From Adineta steineri (taxonomy: Eukaryota > Rotifera > Eurotatoria > Adinetida > Adinetidae), in the NCBI GenBank assembly GCA_905250115.1, contig CAJNOI010000040.1:321927-385926 (forward strand): a stretch of 64,000 bases of DNA, written 5' to 3'. Below, piece after piece: positions 53,821-64,000 of this stretch. Made by a program: the position numbers and the translations under genes. Each line of letters starts with the position of its first letter. Position 1 is the stretch's first letter. The notes beneath the pieces were generated by a model that saw only the letters and a program-made list of their open reading frames with translations, ran no database searches and was not told where the DNA came from.

Positions 53821-55501
53821 TTAACAATCAATAAAATGTATAGTTGTTTCTTCATGTAATGCTGGATGTAAACGATAACCTAATACAATAGCTTGCTCAC
53901 GATGTTCGACATATGTTATTTGTATTAGATCAAGAATAGAACGATTACCAATAATTAAATATCGTTCTCGAAATTGATCAAATTCTTTTATATTAGATAA
54001 ATTTATTTCATACGTTAATGGACGTTTTATATCACTAAATAATCGATCATAAGGAATATTTAGTTCTTTAAATATACGTTCAATTTCATCAGTAACCAGA
54101 TTTCGTGCTCTAGACTAAAATAAATATATATTTTGTACAATAGAAGAAAATTTTTGTATTATATAATTCTGTTGTTTTTTTTCTGAATAGAACTCTATCA
54201 TTTGGCGAGTTTTGGTAAGACAAAAAAATCACTTATTTTCGAATTTAAATTTGTTCTAAAAATTGTTATACAAGCTATATAAAAGATATATTTTAGTTTA
54301 TCTATTTGATAACTATTGTCAATAGTAATTATAAAAGACTGTTGAAGTTGAGTTAAGCTCATGGGAGAACATTTCTATGTGTTCATTCACTATTATGTCA
54401 GAATCATATGCATAAAGAATGCTATGATGAGCTATGTATATGCAGAAAAAAAAATTCAGACTTCTAGCCTATTGTCTCCCTTCTTAGTAACATCAAATAA
54501 ACTTTTGACATCAATATAATTGTTTCTATAATACATTTTCGTACTGAGATATTTCTATATTCCGGTTTCGGCTAAGACAAAGATTTGAAGTCAAGTTTAT
54601 CTAATGTCTTTGAAAGAAATCACGACATTAGGCGGAATTGTGTTTTTTTATAATAACTCAGTTGTAATAATAAACCACAGCGCACGTACTCTTTATAGAA
54701 TATATATAGCTCATTAATGTTTATGTGATGTGTAGTACTACTTTAGACGGGGGGTTTATACTTGAGGATGTTTTTACATTAGCCGCCGGGAATACTGAAG
54801 TATATTCTAACTTTAGATCTTATTTTTCTCGAGAAGATCGAAGCTAAAAAGATATTTTTACATAGTTATTGGTATTTCTAATAAATTTTCATCTGCTAGT
54901 TATATTACTAAATAGATTATAGTGCAATTCTTCTTTATTCTAATTCATATAATCGATCTGCCGTATTACTTTCGATTCAAAGAATCTGTTTACATATACT
55001 TCGTTAAATTCTAATTCATATTTTTCTTGTTTTATACCTGTATATTTTTATGAAAAGTCTAGTCTAAAAATATAAATTATTTAAATAATTTTCTATTTTT
55101 ACCTGTAAATAAAATCGAAATGCTTTTGACAGACGATTAAGTGATTTTATTTGAATATTATTAATCATAAATTGTATAGTTTGATGATGATTATTTAATA
55201 TAAGTGCAATAATTTTAATATCGAAACTAATACGAAAACGTATACAACGATATTCATGAAAATTAATATGAAATACCAATTGAATACCGTCTTCATGACA
55301 AAATAAATCTTGAAACGATTCATCTTTATTTAATTCACATATAAATCGTATTTTACGACGTATTGATTCTTCATCAATTGATATACGATCATGACGAAAT
55401 TCATCCAAGAATTCATTTGAAAAATTTAATGTTTTCAATAATTCAATAAGAGTAGTTTTGTTGATAAGAAATTGTGTTGCAATTTGTGTAAAGATATTCA
55501 T
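53821..55501 (-). CDS. Unrecognised two-exon gene (230 aa)
   Basis: Exon 1 (55103-55501, 133 codons) starts MNIFTQIATQFLINKTTLIE and ends at FRFYLQ in front of a GT donor. Exon 2 (53821-54114) follows a TTTTAG acceptor and reads SRARNLVTDEIERIFKELNI to LHEETTIHFIDC. The frame is preserved across an intron of 988 bp, long for this genome. The protein alternates charged helices with beta-type stretches (LVFHINFHEYRCIRFRISFD) and has no signal peptide or clear membrane segment. I do not recognise the family. The start lies 283 bp from the divergent gene at 55785, so the two could share a promoter. Within the intron, near 54745-54790, a GC-rich patch (ACGGGGGG, GCCGCCGGG) suggests a small insertion. 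Confidence 0.6.
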
Positions 55502-55784
55502 TGATCTAATAGAATCCTACAAATAAGACAAAGAAGAAGAAGAAAAAGAAAAAGTCGGGAATAAATAAAGAACGTAAAAGCAAAGAAATGACTGGGAGAA
55601 AAAGAGATGTAGACGGGAAATTGTCAAGAGAAAAGCACAATAGCGAAGTTCGCGTACTACCATTAAATGAATGAACGAAGTGCATAGAAAGAAAAAAAAG
55701 AAATGTTGTTTTTGTTACCAAGTATTTATTGGTTATGCTAAAGCTTATAATATATTTTCTTTTTCTAGATCGTGCACATAACAT

Positions 55785-57746
55785 ATGCATAATAAAACAT
55801 CTGACTCAGCGGAATATGATCATGGAAATCGATCGATACGAAAATCAAAATCTACCTCAAATTTATCAGTAAATTTATTCATTAAAAATTCTTAAATTCA
55901 CATTAATTTTTTTTTTTTTCTTCATCAGATTATATCGAAGAAAAAATCGAACAATATTCCACCAGTTAAAATTGAAGTTGATGTTGATACTAAATTAGAA
56001 GTATGTTCCCTATTATTTTATCTAATATATTCTATTTATATTTTTTATTTTTCAAGAATAATAAGTCATCACCAATAGGAAACAAAATAAATGGAAATGC
56101 GTACGATAAACATATCTTTGTATTAAATATTGTTTATTTTATCTTTATAGATCACCAAATCATCGGCGTCGTCCAAAACGTTCCTCAATAAATAATAATT
56201 GTCTTCTGTCAACAGTTACTAATGTGCATGAGTTAATGTCATTTGTAATTTATAAAGGTTTTATATTCTCTTTCTTTTTTTAATTGAATTACATAAACGT
56301 CTTTTATATAATAGATAATCCACCCACTTGGTTAAAACAATCAGATCTATATAAAGAATATATAAATAAGTCTCAACAAATAAATGCAGAGAATATTTCA
56401 TCAGGATCACCTCCACATTATCATCGACAGTCGCATCGTAAACAACGTTGTAATCTTCAAATGTACGCACGATCAGGTCAATCTTGGCCATCAATATCAC
56501 CGTCACCATTGATAAGTCCAATAATAGATAGTCGTTCTAAAACAAGAAATCATTCGAATGAATCAATACATAAATTAAAACGTGAAACAAATATTTCACC
56601 TATACATTCATCATCATCAATGGTTGATTTATCGACTCCATTAAATATTTCTATAAAACAAGATCCAATTGTAGAAAATTCATTATTAATTACAAATAAA
56701 TCAAAAACATTGAAACAACAAACATCAACGATTACGACAAGAAGACAACATATGTTATGTAAGAAGAAAACTCCTCAAAATGGAATACGTCGTCGACAAT
56801 GTATGAACAGTGTAGAAAATCAAGGTAATAAATCATATTTTGTCATTAGTCAACAACGCATTAGAGTCCTACTTCATATCTAGATTTAATCTTAGACACA
56901 ATTGATATTTATCATCCATCTTAATAAAATATAATTTTTTTATTTCTGAAAGTAATCAATTATTTGATTCTTTATATAAGAGTTCGAAGTAATAATTCGA
57001 CTTTAAGTTCACAAAGTTTATTTTTATTGAATTTAAGGTCAAGATGATATAGTTTGACATCTTTTTTCGATGTGTTATATACATAAATGTCATTTATTTG
57101 ATTAGATAGAGTAAATGAAATAGTTTTGACACTTGCAGGAAATGATAATACATACTGAGTAGCTCATAAGTATTGTAAACAGCTTTCTGTTAATTAGATT
57201 TTAAATTAATAATGAAATGATGTCTATTACTGAAAGTAGGCTAATAGTATTAAATCAGTCCTTGAGACTTTACTTGAAATTTCAAAAGATCTCTACTCAA
57301 TTGAATAATAAATTCGTTTTTTTTGTTTAGAACCATTAGAAAATAAAGATTCGTCATCGTCATCTGAGCATGACAGTAATACATCAACAGCATCGTCATC
57401 GTCAATTCAACATACATCTCCATCACCTACAACAACTGTTTCAGGTTCATCATCACATAATTCCAGTCCAACGGAATATATGCGTGGGAATAGATCAATA
57501 AATACTCGACTTTCTTCACCATTGCGTATTCAAACAAGTATTTCACCGCATGCACAATCATTATCAACACCACAACGTCGTTCAGCACGTATATGGGCAC
57601 CATCAAATTTTTATATTAATCCAATGTGGATTTTACCGGGTGCTGCCGTGACATCAAAACGATTACTTGTACAAAATACATCATCATCTCCATCACCACC
57701 ACCGTCTGAATCTAATAAACGTCCAAGACGACGATGTCGCTCTTAG
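55785..57746 (+). CDS. Unrecognised serine-rich, probably nuclear protein (six exons)
   Basis: The first ATG gives MHNKTSDSAEYDHGNRSIRK. Small exons at about 55785-55868, 55929-55999, 56058-56099, 56151-56260, 56319-56825 and 57331-57746 join in frame; the short third exon is needed to bring SPNHRRRPKRSS into frame with what precedes it. Conserved-looking ordered blocks are VTNVHELMSFVIYKDNPPTW at the exon 4/5 junction and SARIWAPSNFYINPMWILPG near the end. The rest is S/T/Q-rich disorder with basic clusters (RRRPKRS, KRPRRRCRS at the C-terminus) like nuclear localisation signals. I cannot name the family. It is divergent from the 230 aa gene to the left. Confidence 0.6.
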
Positions 57747-57858
57747 AAATATATATATATTTAACTATATATATATATATGTATGTTAATCTATTGTTTA
57801 CAAAAATTTGTCTGTATAAATTTAAATCCGTCTTTGCTTTTTCTTTGTTAAATAAGAT
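57747..57858. other. 3' region of the preceding gene
   Basis: AT-rich, with an (AT)n microsatellite just after the stop codon. Confidence 0.4.
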
Positions 57859-58052
57859 GATCTTTTTTCTCATTTGTGTTGATTTTCCTTTGAAGAGACG
57901 CTGTCNNNNNNNNNNNNNNNNNNNNNNNNNNNNNNNNNNNNNNNNNNNNNNNNNNNNNNNNNNNNNNNNNNNNNNNNNNNNNNNNNNNNNNNNNNNNNNN
58001 NNNNNGATCTTTTTTCTCATTTGTGTTGATTTTCCTTTGAAGAGACGCTGTC
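57859..58052. other. 100-N assembly gap flanked by identical 47 bp sequences
   Basis: Bases 57906-58005 are exactly 100 N, the conventional size for a gap of unknown length. The 47 bp on the left (57859-57905) and on the right (58006-58052) are identical and directly repeated. The simplest reading is two contigs that overlap by 47 bp and were joined without being merged, so little or no sequence may actually be missing. Confidence 0.9.
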
Positions 58053-58198
58053 CTATCTCTCTTATCCTTAAAATAAAAACAAACTACGACAAAAATGATA
58101 AGTTCATTTTGTTTTCTATTCTATTGTGCTATATGCAACTATTTACGTTCGCTTTGTTTTTCTTATTATTTGTAATTATTTTTACAAATTTTTGTTAA

Positions 58199-58456
58199 TG
58201 TTGAACCATCATCAGATGGAGTAATTCTGTGTTCTAATGCCGAATCAGTATGCTCAAATACTAGTATTTGTTCTATAGCAATCGATAGTGTGTATTTATA
58301 TTGTACTGATCATATACATTGCTATCCTCAACATTATAAATGTGATCGAGTATTCAGTGCAAAACTTCTTAGAATGAAATCATCATTGACTAAAAATTAT
58401 GTATATAACATCTGTAAATGCGGCCTACTTGATGTATTATATTTATTTATTTTTTA
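58199..58456 (+). pseudogene. Cysteine-rich coding fragment
   Basis: An open stretch in one frame reads VEPSSDGVILCSNAESVCSN, TSICSIAIDSVYLYCTDHIH and CYPQHYKCDRVFS, with seven cysteines in about 50 residues, then decays into a lower-complexity tail up to TAA. It lacks an ATG with a signal peptide in front. It could be an orphan exon of an extracellular protein or a gene remnant truncated near the assembly gap. Confidence 0.3.
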
Positions 58457-60747
58457 ATTGGAAATATAAATAAACTAATTGTAATCTTTATTTGCAAACT
58501 CATATTCTATTCTGTCAACTTTCTGCATCTATGATTAATTAAAAACAATTCGAAAATAATGCTTTTTATGTCTGACTATTCTCAAGAGAGAAAGATTAGT
58601 GTTTTCATACGATTGGTTAGATCTGTTTGTTGATCAATTGTATTTTTATATCGAAAACAATCGGATGATAAATTTATAATAATTGCAAATAAATCACAAG
58701 CGCAATAGGCACATCAAACGCTTCGAATAGAATTTAGAATCAATGAAATAGGTTTAAAATATTCAAAGTATGATGCCGAATGCGAGCACACATCTTACGA
58801 AAAGCTTTACATTAATTGTCATAGTTCTCTTATAATCCGATTATTGATAAATTTGCCAAATTCGTTGTGTCTTTACTGTCTCTTGTCTGTTCATTGGATA
58901 TATCATTATTAATAATCAGTCTTGTACCTTCTTTCACCACTCAACGATATAATTTTGAAACCATTTTAAACAAAAATCAGATGGAGTTTTACAATATCAT
59001 GTGTTAAATATTATGCATAAAACGAAAAAGATTCAAAGCAATATCTTCATTCTTTATCAATCAGATCTTGGATCGATTTCAATTATATCAGTCTAACCGT
59101 CGTCGTTTATGGATACTAACGACCTAACCGAAAAATAAGTTGTTTCGATTTGAAATAGCATAAGTGTCCTCGAGCTTATTTGTTAAATCATAATAGATTT
59201 AATAATATTAGAATGTTTAGATATATAGGATGCTCTAGAAACACGACAAATTCAGTAGATAATCTAACCGAGTTTTGCTATCAAGTAAAAGTCAATAGCA
59301 TTGAACATGACTAAAAAATTCAGTATACACTGTGCTATTATTTGCTTCAAAAAAATATTTTTATTTATGATTTTCAGTACAAAATATTTTGAAAAAAGTG
59401 ATGTAGAAAATATAACCTAAATAAATAATTCTGTAATAACATCATCACTTTCATTTTGACTCGTTTTTCATAGACTAATAGTTGTATGACAAGACTAAAA
59501 AAGAATGTCTCATATTTCGACCGTTTGATATATATTATATACTGTTATTTTGTCTGGATACAGTGAATACCATAAATATAAAAGAGTTAAATTTATTTTT
59601 AAGCTGATTAGTTCTTCATCGTCCTTCAGATAAGTAACCAAACGAAAACTATGATACAAAGCAAGCGAGAGAAAAAGACAAAGTTCATTTTTTTAGTCGA
59701 TTTCAATCTAAAAGTTTGAGTAGATAGAAAAATATTTCAAATAGACAATCAATTCATTGAATAATAATAGTTTTTACATTTAGTATTATCGTTTATGCGC
59801 ATTTGTCCTCTTCTAAATATAGTACGTAATAAATCTTGTCATTATCAAGTACATTTATACCTATACTTCTCGAAAAAATATCATATTCATTATCTTTGTG
59901 AGAACATTAATCAAAATATTTTATTCAGAAAGAAAATATCTGATTGTTCAATAAGATTTTACATAATAGATAGATTAATATATCTAGCTTTCTTGTATCT
60001 TACATCCATAATTAAACTCACATATATAAATATAGCACTTTAAGTATTTCGCATCATTAACTCAAAAAATATATAACAGAACGATAGAAGAAAAGATTAA
60101 TACAATTAATGTGTACTTCATTTTTCTCCTGAGAGTACCTTTATACTGCTGTCTATGCTTATTATCTTGTCATATATTATACTTGAATTATTCTAATAGT
60201 CTACTTAGAAATCTATCACTTCTTTTTATGTTAGTTTCATAGCGTTTCTTATACTATATAGAATCAGAAAGATTTTTCTTTATTAACTTCTTATATTTAT
60301 AGGTACTTGTATAATAAAAAAAAATAAACAAGAATTTTTCATATGTAGCTGTGAAATCAGATAAATATGAGATTAAAAATGGATAGAAGCAAAACTATTA
60401 TAATAATTTTCGAAAAGGATTGATCAATCGAATAGTAAACAGATATATCTGTCTTCAATCACCTTTTGTATCGATTCGAGCAAGTCATGCATATCAATAG
60501 GTTTTTAACCTTGACTTAAGAATACAGATATTGAAAGAATAAAAGAAACAAAGCATTCGATTTTGTCCTTTCATATATTCATTTGCCAGATGATACGTTC
60601 TTTTTTTTATGCATATTATTATTATTTTGTCACTAGACTTAGTTTATATGCTATTTCGTAGATTAAGTTTATGAATTTGATTAATTTAATTCTCGAAAAA
60701 TCTTTTCTTATTTTTATTTAATAGATCTTCATTATCTAATAATCAAT
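58457..60747. other. 2.3 kb intergenic region
   Basis: AT-rich with no credible gene; the 82-codon plus frame at 59795-60043 is unsupported. The last part is upstream of the superoxide dismutase. Confidence 0.4.
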
Positions 60748-61532
60748 ATGTTCGTATTACTTATTAGTATCTTATTATTATTATTTATTGATCATGGACA
60801 ATGTTCTATGATAGCTTATGCTAGTGTTAAATTGCATAATACTTCACAATCAATTGGAATATTAACATTTTTTCAAAATGATGCTAACTCACCTGTTAAA
60901 GTTTCTGGTACACTTAATTCATTGAATGCTAGTCAAAGTCTTGTATATCTAATGAAAGAAAACTAAAGAAAAGTTCTCATAAGATTTTTTTTTCAGGGTT
61001 TCCATGTTCATACTCTCGGAGTATCAGACAATATGCCAAACTGTATAGCAGCTGCTGATCATTTTAATCCTTACAGTAACTAACAAAATCATTGTTTACT
61101 TATATTTAATTTAAAAATAAATATTTAGATACTAGTCATGGTCCTCGTGAATCTGATATATGGCATCGACATGTTGGTGATCTTGGAAATATAACAACAT
61201 CAGCAAATGGTGTATCAGTTATTGATATTCAAGATAGTATTATTCAACTTTATAATGCTACACAATCAATCAACAATCGAACTATCGTCATACATATTAC
61301 TTTTGATGATGGTGGTGTAGGTAGTAATGACAGTAATTTAACTGGGTATGATCTATGTACTTTTATTAAAAATATTTTAATTAATTTTATTTCTTGTTGA
61401 AACAGACATGCTGGTGCGCGAGTGGCTTGTGGTATTATTAAACTAGGGACATCAAATGGATTAAATATCAAACCAACTATATTGGCTTTATTTCTTACAT
61501 TGATTATTACTTTTCATACACTCTTCTACTGA
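60748..61532 (+). CDS. Secreted/anchored Cu/Zn superoxide dismutase
   Basis: Cu/Zn superoxide dismutase, converting superoxide to hydrogen peroxide and oxygen. A signal peptide (MFVLLISILLLLFIDHGQC) directs it out of the cytosol. Four exons join in frame (introns after SQSL, after FNPY, and after NLTG). All metal ligands are seen: H-V-H in GFHVHTLG, H in ADHFNP, two H and the D in TSHGP...HRHVGDLGN, and the late H in VIHITFDDGG. The active-site R is in GARVACG. The structural cysteines (NCIAAADHF and ACG) are present. A C-terminal hydrophobic stretch (PTILALFLTLIITFHTLFY) suggests a GPI anchor or tail anchor, so this is probably a surface form. Several NxS/T sites fit secretion. Confidence 0.95.
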
Positions 61533-62391
61533 TTTCAAAATTTGACGATCTTCTTTGTTCTTAATAAACAATCATTTAGTATTCTCGTATATTAATCATT
61601 TTTTGTCTAGTTTATCTTTGAATTATATATTAAATTTTAAAACAATAATTATTATAAATACTGAATAGATAGAGGTCTTATAATATAATTTATTTTGAAA
61701 AAGAAAATGACAGGTTTATATATATTATGATGATAATATTCTATTCTAATAATAAAATATATCGTTTTTTTAATAACATATACGTGAATTAGTAAGATTT
61801 GAAGGGCTTAAAGTTATACCCATACGTCTAGGTAGCTCACGCTCGTTATTTTGTAAACAATAAGAAGGATAATAATAATCAACAATTCTTTAAAATAACC
61901 ATCAGAAAATGGTCTGTATACCATTTATTTTTTGATTTAGATTCTACTTACAAAACGTGCTATTCTGATAACGAAATTCAATTTATAAAAACTAGACAAC
62001 TTATTCACACTACTTCTCTTAAAACATTGGTTTTAACAACTGATTTTCTTGTTCACATATATTTCTTTCAATACAATAAAAGTTCGATGATTCACAATGA
62101 CGTTAGTCTTCGAAGACGAGACAGAACCGAAAAGAAAGAATATAAATTTGTATGAATTAGATATTTTTCGATCGTCTGATAAACACATTTTCACATAACT
62201 GCGAACAATACCGATTATTCTATACTATATACAAGTATTTTCTATCCATTTTATATACAACAGACAAACATGTATTTGTTGAAAAATTGAATAGAACAGA
62301 AATCTAAGATTATTTCTTACGATATATTATATTTTTCTTTCAGCCAATAAAAATAAATTTAGGAACTTTTTTAGATAATATCTTCTCTAAA
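61533..62391. other. Spacer between SOD and the next gene
   Basis: AT-rich. A TTTCTTTCAG acceptor-like word at about 62334-62343 suggests a 5' non-coding exon of the following gene upstream. No other gene is seen. Confidence 0.4.
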
Positions 62392-63061
62392 ATGGTAAAT
62401 GATTATGATGATAATTTTGATGATATAGATTTGGATGAAATTTTCAATGATTTTAATGAAAAACAATTGTACATTCCTCGGCAACCGTTAATTAAATGGG
62501 GTTTAAGGTATAGTGTGTAGTTATTCATAATACCGAAAAAAATGATTTTTTTTCTTTATAAATATTAGTTCGAATACAAATCAAGATGATTTAACTGAAT
62601 TCGATGAAAATGATTGTACAGCACCAAGAATCAGTCGAAAGCGACCAAAAACTCGAAAAAAAATTAATACAAAACAAATGACAATGTATGATTATGCTTC
62701 AAGTATATCATATCGACATAAACAATTTTATTCTTCATTGGATAATACTACAACAACAAAAACAATTATCAAAGGAGAAAAACGTTCATTAACAGTAAAT
62801 ATTGTTAAATTTTTAATTTGTTATCTAATATAATATTTTCTATGTATAAAGGAATATCAACAATTGACATTGGTTTCGAAAAAATTGAAAACAGATAATA
62901 ATAATAAATTATCATCATCAACACCACCAGATCTTGTTGATAATCTTTTACGATATCTTGATGAACGTAGTCGACCTACGACCGAAGACTTTACACATGA
63001 ACACGAAAAATCAGTAACTGATGACATGAAGAGAAAGAAGAATAAGAATTCTGTTTTGTGA
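62392..63061 (+). CDS. Unrecognised charged, probably nuclear protein (three exons)
   Basis: Exons 62392-62508, about 62569-62793 and 62852-63061 join in frame. It starts MVNDYDDNFDDIDLDEIFND, an acidic segment with FND.. repeats, then KQLYIPRQPLIKWG. The middle has RISRKRPKTRKKINTKQM, a strong basic cluster of nuclear-signal type, followed by MYDYASSISYRHKQFYSSL. The C-terminus (PDLVDNLLRYLDERSRPTTE) has a short amphipathic helix and ends KRKKNKNSVL. Mostly disordered; no domain is recognised. An additional upstream exon is possible because the start lies soon after an acceptor-like site. Confidence 0.55.
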
Positions 63062-63902
63062 TTCATGATTTATAAAATTATTAATATTTTATTTATATTT
63101 GTTTATTTTGTTTTTCTAGGTGTGTGTGTGTTTTTTTACTCGATTGTAATTTACTAGATATACAAGATGTTGAAAGAAATTTATACACTTAATATATGAA
63201 GTTTACTTATACATTAAAACTATTTAGTTGAAGTATTAGTATTAGTTTCAATGAAATGATGAGCAATGCAAACAGTTATTTCAAAAGTTAGTCAAAACCG
63301 ACAGAGATGAGATGAAGTCGTTATTATATGAGAATGAGAGTAGTTGTGCGTGTAGATCCTTCGTTGAGTCATCACACTCACATATCTGGTACTTATCTTG
63401 ATAGTAAAGTTCTAACTTGTATACCACAACTTCATATATTCACATTTTATATCGCTTGTAAAAATGACATTGATTATTGAGAAATTCATATATCTAATTA
63501 TTTTTAATCATATCAATTATGAAGCGAAACATATGTGTTGTCTATGGACATCAAATTTGCTTTGAAAGTTGAGTTGTTACCAAAAGCAACTGCTAATGTA
63601 ATCGTATGGATCTGTATTATATTATCAATGAAAAATAATATTGTATCAAAGAATAAAGTATGAAAGCAAAGTCTATTACTCAACACCTTATCTTTTGACT
63701 AGCTGAGTAATTCGAATTCAAATTGGACAGCTCTTCTTTTTTTCGGAGTATATTATCCATAAAAAAAGATGTTTTTAAATAATGTTTCATATGTTTATTA
63801 TGGAAAAAAAACAAAAAAAAAATACAAATCAAAAAAGAAAAGAGAAATAAACTAAAAAAGATAAAAACACACACAAAGATCAATATCAAAAAAAAAAGTT
63901 TT
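63062..63902. other. Spacer between convergent gene ends
   Basis: AT-rich, with a TG run near 63120 and A-rich tracts near 63806-63897. The 89-codon minus frame at 63680-63949 is low complexity (poly-F) and lies in another frame from the real exon. Confidence 0.4.
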
Positions 63903-64000
63903 TTATGATGCTCGAACTTGAAGTTGATATTGACCGTTTGCATCAACATAAATTGTAATATGAGAATTTGATGCGATTGTCATATATTTTTCTATGTATA
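63903..64000 (-). CDS. 3'-terminal exon of a gene continuing beyond the window (partial)
   Basis: On the minus strand the window edge reads YIEKYMTIASNSHITIYVDA, then NGQYQLQVRAS and TAA (63903-63905). The alternating hydrophobic pattern looks like beta strands at a protein C-terminus. Codon choice matches the neighbouring genes. The family cannot be determined from about 31 residues; a short reading frame arising by chance is possible. Confidence 0.45.
   Translation of the reverse strand, partial: YIEKYMTIASNSHITIYVDANGQYQLQVRAS

Noticed and set aside
57712-58198. Frames running through the N gap on both strands
   Set aside because: They cross 100 unknown bases and duplicated contig ends, so the reading frames are meaningless.

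Overview
The window is nuclear DNA from an AT-rich invertebrate animal. Every recognisable gene is a metazoan protein-coding gene cut by many very short GT-AG introns (mostly about 45-70 bp). Coding sequence strongly prefers A/T at third positions, and several proteins are plainly animal: the photoreceptor transcription factor Glass, a TRPA1-type channel, TTLL1, RBBP4/7 and RUVBL1. The intron style, the codon use, and telomere-like GTGTGG repeats near 37.1 kb fit a bdelloid rotifer (Adineta/Rotaria type). That assignment is inference, because no ribosomal or mitochondrial marker is present.

Layout. 0.2-0.4 kb: a 217 bp hAT-like MITE with a perfect 8 bp target duplication. 0.7-4.7 kb: TTLL1 (+) convergent with RBBP4/7 (-). 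5.6-7.7 kb: an ABCG half-transporter (-). 8.7-9.1 kb: remnants of an opsin-like receptor (-). 12.0-13.5 kb: Glass (+). 14.3-14.8 kb: two related MITEs in opposite orientation. 15.1-21.1 kb: TRPA1-like channel (-), with another MITE in its largest intron. 25.2-29.3 kb: two sphingolipid delta-4 desaturase paralogues arranged tail to tail. 32.9-36.6 kb: an F-box/LRR-like gene apparently split by about 2.75 kb of non-coding DNA. 37.1 kb: an inverted pair of telomere-like arrays. 38.2-42.0 kb: RUVBL1 and a small secreted Cys-rich protein (both -). 45.4-49.1 kb: a single-pass membrane protein (+) convergent with a PTB-domain protein (-). 50.5-53.4 kb: COMT-like methyltransferase (-) and a decayed tandem copy. 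53.8-57.7 kb: a divergent pair of unrecognised genes. 57.9-58.0 kb: a 100-N assembly gap flanked by identical 47 bp sequences. 60.7-61.5 kb: a secreted, probably membrane-anchored Cu/Zn superoxide dismutase (+). 62.4-63.1 kb: an unrecognised charged protein (+). 63.9-64.0 kb: the last exon of a gene (-) that continues beyond the window.

Functions. Most genes are unrelated housekeeping or signalling genes. Chromatin is represented by RBBP4/7 and RUVBL1, cilia and tubulin modification by TTLL1, ceramide synthesis by the two desaturases, and small-molecule and oxygen chemistry by COMT and SOD. Three sensory items lie within 13 kb (opsin relic, Glass, TRPA1); whether that is more than chance cannot be judged here. 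I did not find a clearly new multi-gene system. The most unusual signals are the telomere-like hairpin next to a split gene, the family of short hAT-like elements with intact target duplications, the decayed COMT duplicate, and several unrecognised but well-formed genes.
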